DNA of 64,000 bases from Pseudomonadota bacterium (lineage in GTDB: Bacteria > Pseudomonadota > Gammaproteobacteria > Steroidobacterales > Steroidobacteraceae): contig JAKCDC010000009.1 of assembly GCA_021838635.1 (NCBI GenBank), positions 1 to 64,000 of the forward strand. Direction: 5' to 3'. Shown piece after piece: positions 34,033 to 42,832 of the stretch. Positions within the stretch are counted from its first letter, which is position 1, and each line of letters opens with the position of its first letter. The notes below the pieces were generated by a model, which ran no database searches, was not told where the DNA came from, and saw nothing but the letters and a program-made list of their open reading frames with translations. A program made the translations under genes and the position numbers.

Positions 34033-36183
34033 ATGCGTATCCAGTGGTCGATCCTGGCCTCGACGGCATTGCTGTCGATGTGCGTCGCGGCCTGCTCCAC
34101 GGCGGCCGAGGCGACCCCCGCCGCGCGACCGCTCGTCGCGCAGATCGAGCTGGACCGTCCGGCCCGGCCCGTGAGCCGCTACGAATACGGCATGTTCATC
34201 GAAAACCTCGGGCAGCTCGTCTACCGCAGCCTCTGGGCCCAGATGCTCGATGATCGTAAGTTCTTCGCGCCGATTCGGCCCGCCGCAACGCGGCCCGTCA
34301 AACCGGTAAGCGGCTTCGCACGCGTCTTCGTGTTGCGCCGCTGGCACCCGATTGGCGCACCGATGGCAGTCACGATGGATCCGCGCCGACCGTTCGTGGG
34401 CGCGCACAGTCCGCGAATCGCACTCGCCGGCGACTTGGTGCGCGGCATCCGCCAGCGAGGCCTCGCCGTGCTCGGCGGCAAGCGCTACACCGGTTACATT
34501 TACCTGCGCGGCTCGCCCGATGCGCACGTTCAGGTGAGATTGCGCTGGGGCCCGGGCCACAACGGCGCGAGCAGCGTGCGCATCGGCGCGCTGGCGGGAC
34601 ACTATCGTCGTTACCCGTTCGCCTTCACCGCCGGCGCGAACAGCGGTGCGGCGAGCTTCTCGGTACGCGCCAGGGGACGCGGCAGCGTACACATTGGCAT
34701 CGTCTCGCTCATGCCCGCGGACAACATCGATGGCTTTCGACGCGACAGCATCGATGTGCTTCGCCAGCTGCATTCGGGCTTCTGGCGTTTACCCGGCGGC
34801 AACTTTGTCTCCGACTTCAACTGGTACGATTCGGTCGGCAATCGCGATAAGCGCGCCCCGTATCTCGACCACGCCTGGAACTCGGTACAGTCGAACGACG
34901 TCGGTCTCGATGAGTTCATGACGTTGTGCCGTCTGCTTCGCGTCGCACCGTACGTCACGGTCAACGCCGGCTTCGGCGATGCGCACTCGGCCGCCGCCGA
35001 AGTGAAATATCTGAACGCACCGGCCAGTACCCGGCTCGGCGCCCTGCGCGCGCGCAACGGACATCCGCGTCCGTATCACGTGAAGTTCTGGAACATCGGC
35101 AACGAACCCTATGGTCCCTGGGAACTCGGCCACACCTCCCTGCAAGACTACCTGTGGAAGAACAACGAGTTTGCCCGCGCGATGCTTCGGGCCGATCCGC
35201 ACATCGTGCTGCTCGCCTCTGGTGCCATGCCCGATGAGATGACCATCGAGGGCATCGCCCGTAAGCTCGGCCACCGGAGCGACCAAATCGCGCTGTGCTC
35301 GAAGGCGGACTGGACGTGCGCGTACCTGAAGCACTCGTGGGGCTATTTCCGCGGCATCACCGAACACTGGTACGCTCGCGCCGGCATGCGCTTCGAGCTC
35401 GCCCGGGCGCAGGCGGGACTGCGCATCGATCACATGGAACCGGGCTATGTGCCGGTGCACGAATCGGTGCTGCAGTGGGTGCGCGCCCCGGCGCAGCGCG
35501 TGCGGCTGAAGGCCCAGGAGTGGCAGGCCTACGAGCGGAGATTTCCGGCTATGCGCCGCGCTGGCATCTTCATGTCGATCGATGAGTACGCATACACCGG
35601 CGCGCCGGCGAATCTGAAACTAGCGCTCGCCTACGCCATGGTCCTCAACGAGATGCTCAGACACACTGACTTTCTGCGCATGGCCGCCTTCACCATGGGC
35701 GTCTCGACGATGAACTACACACGCACACGCGCGGCGCTGAACACCACGGGACTGGTGTTCAAGCTGTATGGGGAGCACTTCGGTGCCGGCCTGCTGCCGG
35801 TGCCGGTCGGCGGTGACTCACCGCCGCCGCCGCCGCATCAGCAGCTGGTGCCCGGCATTCAGCCGCAAAGCGCCGGTAGCCCAACCTATCCGCTCGACGT
35901 CGAGGCCGCACTGACGCCCGATCGCCGCCATCTGGTGCTTGCCGTGGTCAACGCCACCGCGCGCGCGCAGCGGCTCGCGCTGCGCCTGCACGGAGGGCAC
36001 CTGCTCACCGGCGGGCACTATTGGGAGATGCGCGGACCGGGATTGCAGGCGGCAAACCGCATCGGGCATCGGCCGCAAGTGCGGGTGCGCGAACGTCGGA
36101 TCACCGACCTGTCCGGTCCGCTGCGCATCGCGCCGATCAGCATCGACATTTACCGGCTGACGCTCGCCGGGGTCGCGCCATGA
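34033..36183 (+). CDS. GH51 alpha-L-arabinofuranosidase, exported
   Basis: A 716-residue enzyme that removes arabinofuranose side chains from arabinan or arabinoxylan. The N-terminus is a signal sequence with a possible lipobox (VAAC). Then comes YGMFIENLG, typical of GH51, followed by a carbohydrate-binding-like insert. The acid/base Glu is in WNIGNEPYG near residue 357 and the probable nucleophile Glu is in MSIDEYAY near residue 517. AGGGGGAAAA precedes the ATG. The stop overlaps the next ATG by 4 bases, so the carboxylesterase is co-expressed. Confidence 0.88.
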   Translation: MRIQWSILASTALLSMCVAACSTAAEATPAARPLVAQIELDRPARPVSRYEYGMFIENLGQLVYRSLWAQMLDDRKFFAPIRPAATRPVKPVSGFARVFVLRRWHPIGAPMAVTMDPRRPFVGAHSPRIALAGDLVRGIRQRGLAVLGGKRYTGYIYLRGSPDAHVQVRLRWGPGHNGASSVRIGALAGHYRRYPFAFTAGANSGAASFSVRARGRGSVHIGIVSLMPADNIDGFRRDSIDVLRQLHSGFWRLPGGNFVSDFNWYDSVGNRDKRAPYLDHAWNSVQSNDVGLDEFMTLCRLLRVAPYVTVNAGFGDAHSAAAEVKYLNAPASTRLGALRARNGHPRPYHVKFWNIGNEPYGPWELGHTSLQDYLWKNNEFARAMLRADPHIVLLASGAMPDEMTIEGIARKLGHRSDQIALCSKADWTCAYLKHSWGYFRGITEHWYARAGMRFELARAQAGLRIDHMEPGYVPVHESVLQWVRAPAQRVRLKAQEWQAYERRFPAMRRAGIFMSIDEYAYTGAPANLKLALAYAMVLNEMLRHTDFLRMAAFTMGVSTMNYTRTRAALNTTGLVFKLYGEHFGAGLLPVPVGGDSPPPPPHQQLVPGIQPQSAGSPTYPLDVEAALTPDRRHLVLAVVNATARAQRLALRLHGGHLLTGGHYWEMRGPGLQAANRIGHRPQVRVRERRITDLSGPLRIAPISIDIYRLTLAGVAP

Positions 36184-37808
36184 GCCGAGCGCTCGCCAGG
36201 ACAGCTCAGCGCATCAGCGCAGCGGCGCTCTGTGCGCTCGCACTGGGGGTTGGCGCACGCTGCGCGGCCGCCACGCCGAGTCCGCCAACCCGCGCGCGTG
36301 TTGCGCAAGGCATGCTCGAGGGAGTGCGCGCCGGGCGCACCGTGGCATTCCTCGGCGTGCCGTACGCGGCGCCGCCGATCGGACCGAACCGCTGGCGCGC
36401 ACCGCAGCCGCTGCGCCCCTGGAGCGGTGTGCGGCGCGCGCAGCACTTCGCACCGAGCTGCCTGCAGACACTCTCGCCACAGGGCTTCGGCCCCTGGTCG
36501 AGCGAATATGGCGTGCACGGGGCGCTCAGCGAGAACTGCCTGTACCTGAATGTGTGGACCCCGCTGCACCGCACCCACGCGCTGCCGGTCATGGTGTGGA
36601 TCCCCGGCGGGGCGTTTATCTCCGGCTCCGGCTCGGTCCCGATCTACGACGGTGAACACCTCGCCGCGCACGGCATCATCGTCGTCACCGTCAATTACCG
36701 GCTCGGCGTGTTTGGCTTCCTGACCGATCCGGCACTCGCCGCCGAAGCGCTGCGGCGGCATGAACCACCCGGCAACTGGGGTCTGCAGGACATCCTCGCG
36801 GCGCTGCGCTGGGTACGCACCAATATTGGCGCCTTCGGCGGCAATCCGCGCGAGGTCACACTCGCCGGACAATCGGCCGGCGCGATCGCCGTGCAGGATC
36901 TGATGGCCTCCCCGCTCGCGCACGGACTGTTCGCGCGCGCGATCGCCGAAAGCGGCCTGCCGAACTCCCGCCTGCCCGACTCCCCGATGCACATGCCCAC
37001 GCTCGCGGCCGCCGAGCGTGCCGGGGCGCGCTTTGCGCTCGCCACAGGTGCGCGCACAAGTGCCGCGCTGCGCGCGCTGCCGCCGGCGGCGCTGCGCACC
37101 ACGGCCGCCCCGATGAGCAGTCCGCTCATCATGCCGAGCATTGACGGTGAGCTGCTGCCCGCCTCGCCCGAACAGCGCCTCGCCGCCGGCCGGTTCGCGC
37201 GCATCCCGGTGCTGATCGGGATGAATGCCGATGAGAACACCGGCTTTCGCGACACGCCCGAGACGCTCACCAGCGCCGCCTGGAGTGCCCGGCTGCAGCG
37301 GCGTTTCGGTGCGCTCGCGGCGCGCGTTGCGCGCCAGTTCCCGGCGCACAGCCCGCGGGCCCGGGCCCGGGCGCTGCGCGCCGTGCGGCGCGCGGTCGGA
37401 CTCGCGGCGATCTACCACTGGAGCCGGCTGCGCCAGGCCCACTCGCACGCCCCGGTGTATGCCTACCTCTGGACCCACCTGGAACCCGGGCCACACTCGC
37501 ATCGGTGGCGGGTGTTTCACTCCTCGGAGATTCCCTACGTCTTCGGCACGCTGCGTGCCGCTTCGCAACGGCACTTCACCCCGCTCGACCGGGTGGTCTC
37601 GCGGTACATGCTGCACTACTGGGTGAATTTCATCGCCACCGGTAATCCGAACGGTGCGGGACTGGCGCACTGGCCCGCCCTCACCCCAGAGAGGATGCGC
37701 ATCATGCGACTCGGTGCGCACCCTGCGCCGCAGCCGATTCTCCCACCGCGCCTGCTGAGCGCCCTGCAGGCCTATATCGCCCGCGGCGGCATCCCGCAGC
37801 TCTACTGA
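36180..37808 (+). CDS. Type-B carboxylesterase, exported
   Basis: A 542-residue alpha/beta hydrolase with a signal peptide. Family marks are FLGVPYAAPPIG, SENCLYLNVWTP, the oxyanion segment IPGGAFISGSG and the nucleophile Ser232 in LAGQSAGA; Glu (NADENTG) and His (VFHSSEIPYVFG) complete the triad. The ATG overlaps the GH51 stop (ATGA), which decides the start against the track ORF at 36021. In this context it may remove acyl or feruloyl esters from hemicellulose, but type-B esterases are broad, so this is inference. Confidence 0.85.
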   Translation: MSRALARTAQRISAAALCALALGVGARCAAATPSPPTRARVAQGMLEGVRAGRTVAFLGVPYAAPPIGPNRWRAPQPLRPWSGVRRAQHFAPSCLQTLSPQGFGPWSSEYGVHGALSENCLYLNVWTPLHRTHALPVMVWIPGGAFISGSGSVPIYDGEHLAAHGIIVVTVNYRLGVFGFLTDPALAAEALRRHEPPGNWGLQDILAALRWVRTNIGAFGGNPREVTLAGQSAGAIAVQDLMASPLAHGLFARAIAESGLPNSRLPDSPMHMPTLAAAERAGARFALATGARTSAALRALPPAALRTTAAPMSSPLIMPSIDGELLPASPEQRLAAGRFARIPVLIGMNADENTGFRDTPETLTSAAWSARLQRRFGALAARVARQFPAHSPRARARALRAVRRAVGLAAIYHWSRLRQAHSHAPVYAYLWTHLEPGPHSHRWRVFHSSEIPYVFGTLRAASQRHFTPLDRVVSRYMLHYWVNFIATGNPNGAGLAHWPALTPERMRIMRLGAHPAPQPILPPRLLSALQAYIARGGIPQLY

Positions 37809-37862
37809 ACCGACGGTGCGCCGGCCGCAAAGCGATCCCTGCCCGCGACCGGCGCACCTGAC

Positions 37863-38471
37863 TTACTTGATGAGCCCCTCGGCGCGCATCGCGGCCTGCA
37901 CGCCCGGACGGGCGGCCACGCGCGCCTGGAAGGCCAGCAGGTTCGGGAACGCCCCGAGATCGACCTTGACCATGCGCGCCCAGTTCGTGACCGTGAACAG
38001 GTACGCATCGGCCACCGTGAACCTGTCGCCGAACAGGTAGTGACGCCCGGTGAGCTGCTTCTCGATGATCGCGTAGCGGCGCTGCAGATAGGCCTCGCGC
38101 TCAGCGCGGGTTTCCGCCGGCGTCGCCGGATTGAACAGCGGCGAGTAGCTCTTGTGCAGCTCGGAGTTGATGAACGTGAGCATCTCCTGCAGCCGGTAGC
38201 GCTCGAAGGACGCCGGTGGCGGCGCCAGGTGCGTCTCGGGCTTCAGATCGGCCAGATACTGCACGATCGCGGCCCCTTCGGTGAGCAGCTCGCCATTGTC
38301 GAGCTGCAGCGCCGGTACATAACCCTTGGGGTTGATCGCCAGAAAGTCGCCCTCGACTTTCATCTTCTTGCTCTTCAGATCGACGCTCTGCAGCTCGAGT
38401 GCGATGCCAGCCTCCTGGGCCACGATATGCGGCGAGAGCGAGCAGGCGCCGCTGGAGTAAAACAATTTCAT
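37863..38471 (-). CDS. gstA: Glutathione S-transferase
   Basis: A 202-residue beta-class-like GST: MKLFYSSGACSLSPHIVAQE holds the Ser/Cys region that binds glutathione, INPKGYVPALQLDNGE the cis-Pro loop, and LLTEGAAIVQYLADL the second glutathione contact. The C-terminal helical domain is complete. GGGAGATTGGC precedes the ATG at 38471; the track start ten codons earlier is less likely. It is divergent from an HxlR regulator that probably controls it. Role: conjugation or peroxide detoxification. Confidence 0.88.
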   Translation of the reverse strand: MKLFYSSGACSLSPHIVAQEAGIALELQSVDLKSKKMKVEGDFLAINPKGYVPALQLDNGELLTEGAAIVQYLADLKPETHLAPPPASFERYRLQEMLTFINSELHKSYSPLFNPATPAETRAEREAYLQRRYAIIEKQLTGRHYLFGDRFTVADAYLFTVTNWARMVKVDLGAFPNLLAFQARVAARPGVQAAMRAEGLIK

Positions 38472-38540
38472 GCCAATCTCCCGTTGAAAATCACAATCCA
38501 CCGGAGCACTCCGGACTTGACGTTACGATTGTATATCAAA

Positions 38541-38560
38541 TTACTTTCGGTAACTAGTTA
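38541..38560. promoter_or_regulatory. Candidate HxlR operator
   Basis: TTAC-TTTCG-GTAA (38541-38553) overlaps the perfect palindrome TAACTAGTTA (38551-38560). Both lie in the divergent promoter region between the GST and HxlR genes, 30-50 bases before the regulator start. HxlR-type proteins bind short dyads in such positions. Assignment is by location. Confidence 0.5.
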
Positions 38561-38591
38561 AACGCAGTATGATGCGTCCAGGAACATCGAT

Positions 38592-38963
38592 GTGACCGAC
38601 TCAACCGACACCGTACCGTCCGATCCGACGCGCTGCCCGATGGGCGCGTGCATGCGACTGCTCGGCGGCGCCTGGACGCCGAACCTGATCTGGCAGTTAA
38701 GCGGTGGTCCGCGCCGCTTCACCGCGCTGCACAAGGACATTGCAGGGATCTCGGCGAAGATGCTGAGCGCACGGCTGCGTGAACTCGAGGCCAAGAGGGT
38801 CATCGTGCGCGAGGTGTCCCCGACCTCCCCGCCCTCAGTGGCCTATACGCTGACGCCGCTCGGGCGCGAACTGGTTCCGGTGATCGACGCCATGGTGCGG
38901 GTCGGCACCCGGCTGGTGCGCGCCCCACCCAGGGCAGCGGCCGCCGCGCGGCGCGCGCGCTGA
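38592..38963 (+). CDS. HxlR-family transcriptional regulator
   Basis: A 123-residue winged-helix regulator starting with GTG. Family marks are the N-terminal Cys (TRCPMGA, the redox or quinone-sensing position in several HxlR proteins), LLGGAWTPNLIWQLSGGPRRF, and GISAKMLSARLRELEAKRVI followed by a wing (VAYTLTPLGREL). It probably senses an electrophile or quinone and regulates the divergent glutathione S-transferase. Its 3' end adjoins a broken acetyltransferase gene. Confidence 0.85.
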   Translation: MTDSTDTVPSDPTRCPMGACMRLLGGAWTPNLIWQLSGGPRRFTALHKDIAGISAKMLSARLRELEAKRVIVREVSPTSPPSVAYTLTPLGRELVPVIDAMVRVGTRLVRAPPRAAAAARRAR

Positions 38964-38967
38964 ACGC

Positions 38968-39521
38968 TCAACACGGACCGTTGCGATCCCCGGGGCCGCG
39001 CGCGCTGCATCCGCAGCAAGTCGACCCGGCGGCCAAATTTGTAGCCGACCGGCTCGAAGCCGCAGCGCCGATGCAGTGCAATCGATGCCGTGTTGGCTGT
39101 GTCGCCAATCACGGCAATCATCTGTCGCCACGGGCCGGCCTCGCAGCGCGCAATCAGCGCCGGCAACAGCACCCGGCCGATGCCGCGCCCGCACCAGGTG
39201 CGATCGAGATACACGGAATTCTCCACCGTGTGGCGATACGCCGGCCGCGACCGATATGCACCCGCATACGCGTAACCGACCACGGCCCCCGTCGACGGCC
39301 GCGATCAGATAGGGCATCCCGGCGGCGTGAAGCGCGGCGAAGTGCGCGTGCATTTCCCCGATATCGGGCGCACTCGGTTCGAAACTCGCTGTGCTGTCGC
39401 GGACATAGCCGGCGTAGATCTGCGCCACCGCAGGTCGGTCGCCGGCGGTGGCCTCACGGATGATCAGGCCTTCGGGCGCTACCACCATGGATGCCTTGGG
39501 CGCGTTGCGCGGACTCGCCAT
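38968..39521 (-). pseudogene. GNAT acetyltransferase (phosphinothricin-acetyltransferase-like), frameshifted
   Basis: The N-terminal half (IIREATAGDRPAVAQIYAGY, TASFEPSAPD) reads from 39521. The C-terminal half (VVGYAYAGAYRSRPAYRHT, the acetyl-CoA loop GRGIGRVLL, NTASIALHRRCGFEPVG) reads one frame over. Removing one G from the five-G run at 39286-39290 joins them exactly. A second shift near 38995-39006 would restore a normal family end (GPGDRNG) before the TGA at 38968. Without those changes no full-length enzyme is made. A sequencing error in the homopolymer is possible for the first shift. Confidence 0.75.
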
Positions 39522-39615
39522 TAGGGTTCGGTGAGGGCCGCAGCGACAGCCGCACGGCGGGGACCGTCTTGCCGACCGGCGCGTTCAGCGGCCGCGGCAC
39601 TGCTCACCCGCGCAT

Positions 39616-40992
39616 TCAGTGGCGCGCCGGTCGGTAGCCATCGGTGAGTGTTTTCAAAAAGGCGATGACCTCGCCGATCTGTCGGCGGGTGAGTGCCGGG
39701 GGCTCGCCCGGGTGGCGGTTGAAGGGCGCATCCGTGGTGTCGACGTTGCCGCGGTAGCGCCGTGGCAGGTCGTTGAACTTCACGACCTGCCCGGAGGCAT
39801 TGCGCGGATAGAAGCGCCCCGGATGCAGGTCGCGATTGACGTACCAGTCAAGCACCTGGCGGAGCGTGTGGAACACTCCGTTGTGGAAGAACACGTGCCG
39901 GGTCGCCACGTTGCGCAGCGAGGGGGTGAGGAACATTCCGCAGTACTGCGGCTCGGTGTGCAGGTTCGCTCGGTACGGACCGCACAGTCCAAGATCGTAG
40001 TAGCGCCGGTTGCGGTTCGCCGGGATCGCCGGGTTGCGCGGCACACCGAGCGCCTCGTACTGGAAATCCGTCAGCAGCGGCGGCAACCGGTCCGGGCCCG
40101 GCTGATCGAGGTGGCAAGCGGCGCAATTGCCTTTGTTTGGATCATTGAACAGCTCGTAGCCGCGCAGCTGCGCCGGTGTGAAGCGCGCCTTGCCCTGAAG
40201 CCATGCATCGAACTTGCTCGAGAACGGATGGAAACTGCGCGCTTCGATCTCAAAGCGCGCGATGGCGAACATCGCCTCGGCGACCGCCAGGTGTGCGTTG
40301 TCGAACACGGCCGGCCCAAACAGCTGGATGAATGTCTGCGCGTACGGTCCGCGGCGCAGTTCGGCCGCCACCGCGCGTGCGCTGCCGCCGTCCATCTCCG
40401 CCGGGTTGTAGAGCGGGCCGTCCGCCTGCTGTTGGAGCGTGTTGACTCGCCCGTCCCAGAACAGTCCGCCCTGCGGCACGAGATTGACCGCCGCGGCGAA
40501 CGGCCGGCCTGCGCTCTTGCGCACCCGGGGGTGCATGGCGGCCGAGCGCACCTGGCGCGCCAGCGGCACCGGCACGTCGGTGCCGTTCTGCAGGTCCGGG
40601 CCGATCGTAAACGGCGGCTGGCGGTACAGATAGCGCAGCGAGGGCACGGCGCGAACGCCCGGGGTGTGCAGCCCCGGCCCGCCGAGCGCCACCGAGGCGG
40701 CGCTCGGCGGGCCATACGCATGCGCGGGGCTGTGACAGCTGGCGCACGAGAGCCGCCCGGAGCCCGAGAGACGCGGATCGAAGAACAGGTGCCGCCCGAG
40801 GCGCGCCACGGCCGAGAGCGCACGCACCGGCGGCAGGCGCAGCTTCACCGGGTGGGGGTTGAACCCCGCGGCGAGCAGGCGCTCGGCACGGATCGCGGCA
40901 CTCTCGATCCGCGCCCCATGGGCCATGGCGACTGTCCCCAGCAGAGCGCCGAGCAGCGCCGCGGCCACAAGCCGCCGTGGCGCAAGACGCAT
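39616..40992 (-). CDS. Di-heme cytochrome c peroxidase/MauG family protein
   Basis: A 458-residue exported protein with a signal peptide and two c-type heme sites, CASCH near residue 84 (after GRLSCASCHSPAHAYG) and CAACH near residue 289 (NKGNCAACHLDQPGP). The body has the CcpA/MauG pattern (LGRHLFFDPRLSGSG, HNGVFHTLRQVLDWY). These proteins reduce peroxide or carry out oxidative chemistry in the periplasm. The gene starts 4 bases after the phosphoesterase stop, so the two are co-transcribed and probably exported together. Confidence 0.88.
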   Translation of the reverse strand: MRLAPRRLVAAALLGALLGTVAMAHGARIESAAIRAERLLAAGFNPHPVKLRLPPVRALSAVARLGRHLFFDPRLSGSGRLSCASCHSPAHAYGPPSAASVALGGPGLHTPGVRAVPSLRYLYRQPPFTIGPDLQNGTDVPVPLARQVRSAAMHPRVRKSAGRPFAAAVNLVPQGGLFWDGRVNTLQQQADGPLYNPAEMDGGSARAVAAELRRGPYAQTFIQLFGPAVFDNAHLAVAEAMFAIARFEIEARSFHPFSSKFDAWLQGKARFTPAQLRGYELFNDPNKGNCAACHLDQPGPDRLPPLLTDFQYEALGVPRNPAIPANRNRRYYDLGLCGPYRANLHTEPQYCGMFLTPSLRNVATRHVFFHNGVFHTLRQVLDWYVNRDLHPGRFYPRNASGQVVKFNDLPRRYRGNVDTTDAPFNRHPGEPPALTRRQIGEVIAFLKTLTDGYRPARH

Positions 40993-40996
40993 CCGC

Positions 40997-42646
40997 TCAG
41001 GCGCCGGCCCCGCGGCGCGGCGCGAGCGGCTCGCCGGTGCGGCCGTTGAGCAGCAGCGGCGCCGCCGGCCGGCGGCGCGTGAAGTCGAACAGATTCATGA
41101 TGCTGCCGGCGGTCGCATCGAATGCGCCGTCGCCGAGCCGCTCGCCATGGAGCCAGTTGTCCTCGATGAAGCGCACCACGGAGGCCTGCGAGATGCGCGT
41201 GTGGCTCACGTAGTTCACCTTGGCATATGGGGAGATCACGAGGAACGGAATGCGGGTACCCGGACCGCAGCGGCCATTGACGGGCTTGCCGTTCACGCCC
41301 GCGAGCGGCACGCCGTGGCCGCACACGCCCGGCCCATCGAGCCGGTCGGCGGTCTTGTCGTAGGAGGGGTTGGTGGGCGCGGCGAAGGCGTGATCGTACC
41401 AGCCGTCGGAGTCATCCCAGGTGATGATCACGGCGGTGCTGCGCCACGCAGCACTGCGCTCCAGGCGATTCACCACCCGCACGATCCAGGTCTGCTCATC
41501 GAGCGGGTCGGAGTACCCGGCATGCCCGTCCTCGTAGCCCGGCGCCTTCAGATAAGAGACCGCCGGCAGATTGCCGGCGCGCAGCGCGGCAAAGAAATCC
41601 CCCAAACCGTACTCGTGGTTGGCCGGATCGCGCCGGCCATCGGCATCGTAGGTGTACCCGACCGCACGGATCGAGGCCGGCAGGGCATGGGTGGGGTTGG
41701 CGGTGGCCTTGAAGTACTGGAACCAGTTGTGATGCGGGATGTAATCGCGCACTTTCTGCCCGACCACCGTCGAGTACGTGCTGCGCCGGCAGCCGCTCGT
41801 GCCGTTGGCGTTGGTGCGCGTTAAGTCGAACCCACCCATGAACCCGCCCCAGCTCACCCCCTGCGCCGTGAGCAGCTCACCGATGTTACGGCCGAGCATG
41901 CGCACTTGGTTGGAGCGGCTCGAGCACACATCGTAAGCCGGATCGACGTCGCTGATCAGCCCATATCCGCCCGCCCCATCGGGAATGTAGTAGCGGTGTG
42001 TGGTGCTCGCCACCGGCTGAACCCCGTCGGTCTGCCCGGACACCACTTCGAGCGCCCCAGGGGTCGAGGGACCGTAGGTGTCGGTGTAGGCGTTATCGCT
42101 CATCGCGAAGTGCTGCGCATCATTCCACAGCGCCGTCACGGTATTGCCGTCGAAGTAGCCCATCACCTGTCCGGGGGTACCAAACGCGCCGGCACCGCCC
42201 GGAGTGCCCCGTCCGGTGTGCAGCGGAAACAGGTCCGCCGCCCCGCCATCGTAGGCGAGCTGCTCGGCGGTGTAGCCGTGATTCTGGTCGGCGGTCGCCG
42301 CCTGCGCGCGGTCCAGCCGGAACGGATTGGTGGCGCCGCGGCCGTTGCGCCGGTTCAGGTTCGGGTTGTGGGTCAGCAGCCCCGCCCGCAGCAGGTTGTT
42401 CACCGCGGGGGTGCCCGGTGCGGCCGTGAAGCGCGGCTCGCCCGGCGGATTGGCCGCGTGCGGGTAGGTCGCGAAATAGTGATCGAACGAGACGTTCTCA
42501 TCGAAGATCACGACCAGATGCTTGATCGGTGTACGCGTCGGCTCGCGCGCCGCCGGCAGCTCGCGCACGTGGGCCGAGGCGCCCGTCGCGGCGGCGAGTA
42601 CGGCGAGTCCGAGCAGTGCCGGGAGACCGTTCAGAGGAGAACGCAT
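40997..42646 (-). CDS. Secreted phosphoesterase (phospholipase C/acid phosphatase family)
   Basis: A 549-residue exported enzyme of the phosphoesterase family (PF04185). Marks include IKHLVVIFDENVSFDHYFAT, with the metal-binding DENxSFDHYF signature at the mature N-terminus, a central YTDTYGPSTPGALEVVSG and a later ITWDDSDGWYDH metal site. Family members are phospholipase C or acid phosphatases of the alkaline-phosphatase superfamily. The signal peptide ends near ATGASA. It heads a two-gene operon with the di-heme peroxidase. Confidence 0.88.
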   Translation of the reverse strand: MRSPLNGLPALLGLAVLAAATGASAHVRELPAAREPTRTPIKHLVVIFDENVSFDHYFATYPHAANPPGEPRFTAAPGTPAVNNLLRAGLLTHNPNLNRRNGRGATNPFRLDRAQAATADQNHGYTAEQLAYDGGAADLFPLHTGRGTPGGAGAFGTPGQVMGYFDGNTVTALWNDAQHFAMSDNAYTDTYGPSTPGALEVVSGQTDGVQPVASTTHRYYIPDGAGGYGLISDVDPAYDVCSSRSNQVRMLGRNIGELLTAQGVSWGGFMGGFDLTRTNANGTSGCRRSTYSTVVGQKVRDYIPHHNWFQYFKATANPTHALPASIRAVGYTYDADGRRDPANHEYGLGDFFAALRAGNLPAVSYLKAPGYEDGHAGYSDPLDEQTWIVRVVNRLERSAAWRSTAVIITWDDSDGWYDHAFAAPTNPSYDKTADRLDGPGVCGHGVPLAGVNGKPVNGRCGPGTRIPFLVISPYAKVNYVSHTRISQASVVRFIEDNWLHGERLGDGAFDATAGSIMNLFDFTRRRPAAPLLLNGRTGEPLAPRRGAGA

Positions 42647-42832
42647 GCGGATGTTCCTCGGTGGGGGAGATCAGGATACCGGTGAGCGCTGCGCCCGGAG
42701 CGACCCGGTCTCACGCCGCCGCGCCGAGGCTACCGGCGCAGTATGACCGATCGGTGACAGGCCCCGCCGAGCGGCGCCCGAGTGACGCCCCGGCCCGCAA
42801 GCGCCTATGATTCCCGCCACCGCCCCCAGGCC

